This document shows positions 8,525-13,301 of a stretch of DNA of 13,301 nt, one piece after another. Position numbers and translations under genes: made by a program. The stretch is from JBFMDN01 sp040753915 (GTDB taxonomy: Bacteria; Desulfobacterota; Desulfomonilia; Desulfomonilales; Desulfomonilaceae), in contig JBFMDN010000103.1 of NCBI GenBank assembly GCA_040753915.1, positions 1 to 13,301 on the forward strand. The letters are read 5' to 3'. How positions within the stretch are numbered: position 1 is the first letter of the stretch; each line of letters opens with the position of its first letter. Under the pieces are notes generated by a model that worked only from the letters and a program-made list of their open reading frames with translations, did not search any database and was not told where the DNA came from.

Positions 8525-10810
8525 CTACTTCTCTTGAGATCGTCCATTTTCAAGGGATTTGAGGATCTTCTCCGGGGTTATGGGCAAGTCCATGCACCGG
8601 TACCCGGTAGCGTGATAGACCGCGTCCGAGATGGCCGGAGCAGTGGGGGACGCAAGTCCTTCGCCGCACTCCTTGGCTCCCATGGGGCCTTCCGGCTCAT
8701 AGGTGTCGACATGGACGACCTCGCTCGGCGGCATGTCCATGGCCATCGGCATCTTGTAATCAGCGAAGTCCGTGTTCAGGGTCGTTCCCCCATCCATCAC
8801 GAATTGCTCCGAAAGAGCATACCCAAGGCCCATTTGAATGGAGCCGGCGAGCTGCCCCTCCACGCTTCTCGGGTTGATCACGGTCCCGCAGTCGTGAGCA
8901 GTCCACATATGCTTGACCTCGACCAAGCCGGTCTCTCTGTCGACCTCAACCTCAGCGACCTGGGCGCCGAAGCCGAACGCGGGAGTCACCAATCCTTTGT
9001 CTCTCGGCGTATAAGAACCCCGGGCGACGAGCGGCTCACCTCTGTTTGCCTTCTGCACCATCGCAACTGCCTCGCCAAAGCTCATGCCATACTTGGACTT
9101 CACCTTGGATTGCACCCTTCCGTTCTTGCATTCGATCTCGTGGATGACATTGAGATTGAACCGAGCTGAAACAGCGCCGAAGAGCTGCTGCTTGATCTTC
9201 CTGGCAGCGTCGATCACAGCGTTTCCCGCCATGAGAGTGACTCGACTTCCCCATGAGCCCAGATCTGCCTGAGGTGTCATGGCAGTATCCGCGGACGTGA
9301 TTCGGATGTCTTCCATTGTCAGGCCCAACTCCTCAGCGAGGATCTGTTTGAGGACCGTATCCGAGCCCTGTCCGATGTCGGAAGCCATGGTGAGAAGGTG
9401 CACGGTGCCATCGGAAAACGCCCGCACTTCTGCCGCAGAAAACGGATACTGTGTGTTGAACCAGTTGAACACTCCGCCTGAAATGAAGCTGTAGCACCCG
9501 ATTCCTATCCCCTGCCCCGGCTTCAGGTTCTTCCTCTTTTCCTTCCACCCGCTCATCTCGGCAACTGCTTTTATTGATTCAACAAAGCCGCAACTGGAAA
9601 TCGTGGCCACATCAGGGATCTCGTCTCCGGATACTTGGGCGTTTTTCAATCTCAGATCGATCGGATCGATACCGAGCTCTTCGGCAGCGATGTTCATCTG
9701 CGTTTCCGTTGCGTACAGTGATTGAGGAGCACCGAAACCCCGCATTGCACTGGCAGGGGGTTTGTTCGTATACACGTGCTCGCCATGGAACCGGTAGTTT
9801 GGATAGCGATAGAGCATTGCACCGAAGTTGCCGCACAGAAATGTTGCCGTGGGCCCCATGGCATTGTAGCCGCCTCCGTCCAGAAGGATCCGGAGATCTT
9901 TGGCCACGAGGGTCCCGTCCTTCTTGAACCCCACTTTGGACCTGAGCTTCATGGGGTGCCTTCGCCGCCCTGCGAGGAACTCCTCTGTCCTGCTGAGGGT
10001 AAACTTCACGGGTCGGCCGGTTAACTTTGCCATGAACGCTGCGCAGAATTCCCACGTTCGCAGCTCCATCTTTCCGCCAAAACCACCGCCAACAAAAGGC
10101 TTGATAACCCGGACGTCGTTTTCCCGCATGTTCAGCGTTGACGCCAAGAGGCACTGAACAATGTACGGCGTTTGCGTGGAGGTCCACAGCGTGACGCGGC
10201 CGTCCAAATCGGCTTGCGCCAACGCTGCACATGGCTCGAGATACGCATGGCTCACGGCATGAACGGTGAACGTATCCTCCCGAATGTAGTCAGACTCAGC
10301 GAATCCCTTCTCTACATCTCCATACTCGATCTTGCGATTGACGCTGACGTTGCTGGGGCAGTAGTCATGGATAATGGGGGCTCCTGGTTGCATAGCCGAC
10401 TCAACGTCGAAAACGGCTGGCAACTCTTCATACTCGACGTGGATCAATTCCAATGCTTCTTCCGCAATATCCTTGTCTGTGGCGGCCACAGCGGCCACCT
10501 CATCCCCTATGAACCTCACCTTATCGATGGCCAGCGGGTACTCATCCTGAGTGTCGGGAAACAGTCTCCAGTTACCGTATTTGATTTTGGGAGTGTCTTC
10601 GCCGGTAATGACGCATTTGACGCCAGTGAGTGAGCTCGCTCGGCTTGTGTCGATGCGCTTGATACGTGCATGGGGGAAAGGGCTCCTCAATATGCGCCCG
10701 TAGAGCATTCCCGGCAGCTTGATATCATCCGTATATATGGCGGAGCCTCTGGCCTTGGCCTCGGCGTCGTTCCTCGGCACATCCGTTCCGACGATGCTGA
10801 ACTGCTTCAT
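8525..10810 (-). CDS. Molybdopterin-binding large subunit, xanthine dehydrogenase family hydroxylase
   Basis: The 761-residue protein is the catalytic subunit of a three-part molybdenum hydroxylase, which inserts water-derived oxygen into (or, in some members, reductively dehydroxylates) an aromatic, N-heterocyclic or aldehyde substrate. The N-terminal a/b hammerhead domain starts with GTDVPRNDAEAKARG and carries AIYTDDIKLPGMLYG. The Mo-cofactor domain shows GGGFGGKME, AMRGFGAPQ (R357) and GAKECGEG (711-718). E717 aligns with the catalytic glutamate of xanthine dehydrogenase. The 'AYRCSFR' active-site loop of form-I CO dehydrogenase is absent. There is no Tat signal, so it should be cytoplasmic. 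ATG at 10810 follows AGGA at six bases; an upstream in-frame ATG at 10906 lies inside the FAD subunit gene and is rejected. The gene starts 20 bp after the FAD subunit stop. Substrate is unknown; nicotinate, purine or aromatic-CoA type substrates are all possible. Confidence 0.9.
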   Translation of the reverse strand: MKQFSIVGTDVPRNDAEAKARGSAIYTDDIKLPGMLYGRILRSPFPHARIKRIDTSRASSLTGVKCVITGEDTPKIKYGNWRLFPDTQDEYPLAIDKVRFIGDEVAAVAATDKDIAEEALELIHVEYEELPAVFDVESAMQPGAPIIHDYCPSNVSVNRKIEYGDVEKGFAESDYIREDTFTVHAVSHAYLEPCAALAQADLDGRVTLWTSTQTPYIVQCLLASTLNMRENDVRVIKPFVGGGFGGKMELRTWEFCAAFMAKLTGRPVKFTLSRTEEFLAGRRRHPMKLRSKVGFKKDGTLVAKDLRILLDGGGYNAMGPTATFLCGNFGAMLYRYPNYRFHGEHVYTNKPPASAMRGFGAPQSLYATETQMNIAAEELGIDPIDLRLKNAQVSGDEIPDVATISSCGFVESIKAVAEMSGWKEKRKNLKPGQGIGIGCYSFISGGVFNWFNTQYPFSAAEVRAFSDGTVHLLTMASDIGQGSDTVLKQILAEELGLTMEDIRITSADTAMTPQADLGSWGSRVTLMAGNAVIDAARKIKQQLFGAVSARFNLNVIHEIECKNGRVQSKVKSKYGMSFGEAVAMVQKANRGEPLVARGSYTPRDKGLVTPAFGFGAQVAEVEVDRETGLVEVKHMWTAHDCGTVINPRSVEGQLAGSIQMGLGYALSEQFVMDGGTTLNTDFADYKMPMAMDMPPSEVVHVDTYEPEGPMGAKECGEGLASPTAPAISDAVYHATGYRCMDLPITPEKILKSLENGRSQEK

Positions 10811-10830
10811 GATTTGTCCTTTCCGTCTCG

Positions 10831-11706
10831 TTAAGACCTTGTTGCCCTTGCTTGAGCCTCCTGGAGGACCCGGCGGGTGAGTACCGCTACCATTGCTTTC
10901 CGCCATTGTGCGCTCGCTCTCACATCCGAGATGGGCTTAGATTCTTCTGACGCCTCTTGGCCGGCCTTCTCGATGAGGTCGGGGGTCCATTGTCGACCCT
11001 GAACAAGGTCTTCGGTCTTCGTCGCTCGCATCGGGATTGGTGCGACAGCTCCAAGGACAATTCTGGCCTCTTTGCAGATATCGCCATCGAACATGACCAT
11101 GGCGCCCACACCCACAGCGGCAATATCAACGCCGCAACGACCTGATATGCGCTTGTACGACGCTGCAGATCCAGCGGGAGGAACCGGAACGGATATCGAA
11201 GTCACCACCTCGCCCGGCTCCATAGCCGTCAGCCCAGGCCCTTTGAAGAACTGATCCAGGGGCAGGCTCCTCTCTCCGTTGAGACGTGACAACACGACCT
11301 GTGCACCCATGACGATGAGAGGGGGAGCGCAATCTGCGGAAGGAGCGGCGTTGCAAAGGTTGCCGACAACCGTTCCCATATTGCGAACTTCGACGTTTGC
11401 CATAGTTAGAATGGCCTCAGCAAGGGCTGGATAATGATTTAACACGTCGGGATGGGAAGCGACGTCAGCCAACCGAGCTGTTGCTCCAATGGTCAACCCG
11501 TCGGTTGCGCGGAAATGGATGTGGTCCAGCTCGTCAATCGCCTCCAAAGCTACGATCGCTTTGGGCTTCAAACGGCCGTGATTCATTTTCACGACTATGT
11601 CGGTTCCTCCTGCCATCACATGGGCGCCTTCACCCTGGTCAGCGAGCAAATTCAGAGCCTCTTTCAAGGTTTTTGGCGCAAAATATTCAAATCTTGGCAA
11701 TCTCAT
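10831..11706 (-). CDS. FAD-binding medium subunit, xanthine dehydrogenase family hydroxylase
   Basis: The 291-residue protein has the FAD-binding domain of the CoxM/CutM type. It carries electrons from the Fe-S clusters of the small subunit to the external acceptor. The flavin pyrophosphate-binding motifs are MAGGTDIVVKM (31-41) and GTVVGNLCNAAPSAD (111-125), and the C-terminal CO-dehydrogenase flavoprotein domain begins near residue 180 (SYKRISGRCGVDIAAVG). Length is that of plain CoxM proteins. The roughly 40-residue, cysteine-bearing 4Fe-4S insertion of the 4-hydroxybenzoyl-CoA reductase beta subunit is absent. The ATG at 11706 overlaps the stop of the Fe-S gene in ATGA and has GAGGA six bases upstream. 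A longer frame up to 11796 runs inside the Fe-S gene and adds a non-family leader, so I rejected it. Confidence 0.9.
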   Translation of the reverse strand: MRLPRFEYFAPKTLKEALNLLADQGEGAHVMAGGTDIVVKMNHGRLKPKAIVALEAIDELDHIHFRATDGLTIGATARLADVASHPDVLNHYPALAEAILTMANVEVRNMGTVVGNLCNAAPSADCAPPLIVMGAQVVLSRLNGERSLPLDQFFKGPGLTAMEPGEVVTSISVPVPPAGSAASYKRISGRCGVDIAAVGVGAMVMFDGDICKEARIVLGAVAPIPMRATKTEDLVQGRQWTPDLIEKAGQEASEESKPISDVRASAQWRKAMVAVLTRRVLQEAQARATRS

Positions 11707-12200
11707 TTCTCTTCCTCTGCTAATCGGGTTTGACGCATTTTCTCCGCTGCAACCGCCACGGCCTCCACAATCTGGTTGTATCCGGTGCACCTGCACAAAT
11801 GACCGGAAAGCCCGGCTCTGATTTCTTTTTCAGTGGGCGACGGGTTCTTGCTCAAGAGATTCAATGCAGCCATCTCCATGCCCGAGGTGCAAAAGCCGCA
11901 TTGAATGGCCCCTGTCTTGACAAAGGCCTCTTGTATAGGGTGAAGCTCCTCACCCGAAGGGGCCAGACCCTCGACCGTTCTGATCGTTTTGCCATCGACA
12001 GAAACCGCAAGGGTCAGGCACGAACTGACAGTGCGGCCGTCTACCATGACCGAACAAGCCCCACAGTCACCAGTACCGCACCCCAGCTTGGTGCCCGTCA
12101 GGTTAAGGTCTTCACGAAGCATTTCATTGAGAGTCCGCCAAGGGTCCACAGCCAGCGAATATTCATCGCCATTCACCTTGAATTTGATATGATGTTTCAC
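11703..12200 (-). CDS. [2Fe-2S] small subunit, xanthine dehydrogenase family hydroxylase
   Basis: The 165-residue protein is the CoxS/CutS-type electron-transfer subunit with two [2Fe-2S] clusters. The plant-type ferredoxin domain binds the first through C41, C46, C49 and C61 (CGTGDCGAC, then SSC). The helical C-terminal domain binds the second through C101, C104, C136 and C138 (QCGFC and LCRCTGY). All eight ligands are present and length is typical. The gene is first in the operon and overlaps the FAD subunit gene by four bases, pointing to translational coupling and equal dosage. The start is GTG at 12200, fixed by a GGAGGT site eight bases upstream. No signal peptide is seen, so the enzyme is likely cytoplasmic. 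Confidence 0.93.
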   Translation of the reverse strand: MKHHIKFKVNGDEYSLAVDPWRTLNEMLREDLNLTGTKLGCGTGDCGACSVMVDGRTVSSCLTLAVSVDGKTIRTVEGLAPSGEELHPIQEAFVKTGAIQCGFCTSGMEMAALNLLSKNPSPTEKEIRAGLSGHLCRCTGYNQIVEAVAVAAEKMRQTRLAEEEK

Positions 12201-12208
12201 TTCCTTTT

Positions 12209-12214
12209 ACCTCC
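12209..12214 (-). promoter_or_regulatory. Ribosome binding site of the [2Fe-2S] subunit gene
   Basis: Read on the minus strand GGAGGT lies eight bases before the GTG at 12200. It is the strongest such site in the operon and supports the GTG start. Confidence 0.75.
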
Positions 12215-12327
12215 GTTCGAGTCCCGGATACGCTACCTCGCCAAACCACAGTGTCGGGCGTCATAATTCTTCGGGCACTCTATAGACGAGTTCTTTTCGA
12301 ATCTGTCAGACTCGCTCGATGCGATTT

Positions 12328-12346
12328 CATTGTCAATGGGGCATTG
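12328..12346. repeat. CATTG/CAATG triple repeat over a -35-like box
   Basis: CATTG (12328-12332), CAATG (12334-12338) and CATTG (12342-12346) alternate in orientation, giving two overlapping inverted repeats. The minus strand of 12331-12336 reads TTGACA, a perfect -35 box, about 130 bp before the [2Fe-2S] start. No good -10 box stands 16-18 bp further on. It may be a regulated promoter of the hydroxylase operon, but the case is weak. Confidence 0.2.
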
Positions 12347-12404
12347 GGCACTGTGTCTGTTTTCTTAGGAAACGGCCCATTTCGTGCCCGCCGATTCCAT
12401 CCGA

Positions 12405-13175
12405 TCAAGATTCGCTCTCGTTGGTGTAACGACTTCTCAGCACTCTGTGCAGAATTTTCCCGGTCGCCGTTCTCGGCATCTCTTCCTCAGTTATGAGCTC
12501 AACGCTTTTCGGCCTTTTGTACCCCGCAATTTTACCTCGACAAAACTCGATGATCTCACGGGCGAGCTCTTCTCCTGCCTCGTATCCTGCGTTGGGGATC
12601 ACTACCGCCTTTATCGCCTCGCCCCATTTTCTGTCGGGCACACCTATGACAGCCACCTCTTTCACTGCTTCATGAAGCCTGAGCACGGCTTCCACTTCTG
12701 AGGGATAAACGTTTTCGCCCCCCGTAATGATCATGTTAGATTTTCTGTCAACAAGCGTGTAGTAGCCGTCTTCATCGCGTCTGGCCAAATCGCCCGCGGA
12801 AAACCACTCTCCGTCAAAAGCCTCCTTAGTTTTCTCCGGATCCTTGAGATACTCTTTGAAGACGCAGGGCGCCCGGTAGAACAGCTCTCCAACCTCCCCG
12901 TCCGGGACTTCGTTTCTATTCTTGTCCAGCAGCCTTATCCGGTCCGTCCCAAAAATCTCCTTGCCGATGGATCCGAGCTTTCTCAATTGGTCTTCCGGCC
13001 TCAGCAGGGTTCCCAGTCCTCCTTCGGTGCTGCCATAAGCTTCCCAGAGCTCCGCATTCTTGAAATACTCCATGATGGCAAGCTTTAGGTCTTTGCTGGC
13101 CGGCGCGGACGAGATCAGCAATTGCCGAACGGAAGAAACGTCTATTTGTTCCCGAACCTTGATCGGCAGATCCAA
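12405..13175 (-). pseudogene. C-terminal half of an AMP-forming acyl-CoA synthetase, 5' end missing
   Basis: The 256 codons cover only the C-terminal half of an ANL-superfamily ligase, which activates a carboxylic acid to an acyl-adenylate and then to the CoA thioester; complete enzymes have about 500-560 residues. Present are YGSTEGG (48-54), the hinge-side block GEWFSAGDL (122-130) with YYTLVDRKSNMIITGGENVYP and PSEVE after it, and PRTATGKIL (234-242) with the adenylation lysine K240. The N-terminal P-loop for AMP (SGTTGxPK) and the acid-binding part are missing. An in-frame TGA lies at 13187-13185, only four codons before the first usable codon (TTG at 13175), and no other frame upstream resembles a synthetase. 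The remnant therefore cannot form an active ligase by itself. It lies 204 bp upstream of the hydroxylase operon on the same strand, so the two may once have shared a pathway. If the gene instead continues in pieces beyond the window, it is disrupted by an insertion. Confidence 0.75.
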
Positions 13176-13301
13176 GGTAACCGTTCACCGCGATCCCCCC
13201 GGTTGGGGTTGATTTTGGCGTTCAGGCGTTTTGCCGGTCCTTTCCAGTCGCGCGATATCGCGCACGTTTTTAATACACTATTGACAAGATCCCAAGAATG
13301 G
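13176..13301. other. Unassigned right flank of the broken synthetase gene, with a terminator-like palindrome
   Basis: No frame in this stretch gives a recognisable protein. It holds a perfect 14-bp palindrome GCGCGATATCGCGC (13250-13263), which can fold as a 5-bp G+C stem with an ATAT loop. It is followed on the plus strand by ACG and five T (13267-13271), the form of a weak intrinsic terminator. AACCG and CGGTT also stand as an inverted pair next to the point where the synthetase homology stops (CGGTT and AACCG on the minus strand within 13178-13203). The stretch may be the end of an inserted element, but I recognise no known terminal repeat. Confidence 0.35.

Noticed and set aside
9612..10232. 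A 206-codon minus-strand frame inside the molybdopterin subunit gene
   Set aside because: It is a frame-shifted reading of the large subunit; the true frame carries all family motifs without interruption.
8525..12200. Assignment as aerobic carbon monoxide dehydrogenase (coxSML)
   Set aside because: The large subunit has AMRGFGAPQ where form-I CO dehydrogenase has its cysteine-bearing AYRCSFR loop.
12916..13188. A 90-codon minus-strand frame with a GTG start at the break of the synthetase gene
   Set aside because: It crosses the break in a different frame, and its product resembles nothing; it does not restore the missing half of the synthetase.
13176..13301. A group II intron or IS21-type end as the cause of the synthetase break
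   Set aside because: A GTGCG start-like string occurs on the minus strand at about 13266, but only some 80 bases separate it from the synthetase, far too few for the intron domains. No known terminal inverted repeat can be named with confidence.

Overview
The window looks like chromosomal DNA of a mesophilic, moderately high-GC Gram-negative bacterium. A member of the Desulfobacterota (former Deltaproteobacteria) is my best guess. It rests on a dispersed 'CCGGCGAAAGCCGG' hairpin repeat at the left edge, GTG starts with good Shine-Dalgarno sites, and a molybdenum hydroxylase operon beside an acyl-CoA synthetase remnant. No 16S rRNA or other decisive marker is present, so the placement is inference.

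Layout. Bases 21-89 hold two head-to-head copies of a short palindromic repeat. A minus-strand gene (209-1804) encodes a polytopic GT-C glycosyltransferase of family 39. It diverges from a plus-strand pair, addB (1944-5060) and addA (5047-8328), which overlap by 14 bp and encode an AddAB-type helicase-nuclease for double-strand-break end resection. The helicase motifs of AddA, the nuclease centres of both proteins and the four cysteines of the AddB iron-sulfur cluster are all intact, so the complex should work. A 196-bp convergent gap (8329-8524) follows and is unusually rich in perfect inverted repeats.

The right third is on the minus strand. It carries a three-gene operon for a xanthine-dehydrogenase-family hydroxylase, transcribed in the order [2Fe-2S] subunit (11703-12200), FAD subunit (10831-11706) and molybdopterin subunit (8525-10810), with a 4-bp ATGA overlap and then a 20-bp gap. 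Together the three subunits would form one electron-transfer chain from Mo through the Fe-S clusters to FAD. The sequence excludes a form-I CO dehydrogenase and a classical 4-hydroxybenzoyl-CoA reductase FAD subunit, but the substrate stays open. Upstream of the operon lies the C-terminal half of an AMP-forming acyl-CoA synthetase (12405-13175). Its homology stops abruptly near 13176-13187, so it is most likely a remnant cut by a rearrangement or insertion whose other side extends past the window.

I see no CRISPR array, tRNA, rRNA, phage gene, complete insertion sequence or recognisable defence or toxin-antitoxin cassette. Nothing here clearly amounts to a new system. The items most worth a second look are the hairpin cluster between addA and the hydroxylase, the broken synthetase with its unexplained right flank, and the palindrome-containing promoter region of the glycosyltransferase.
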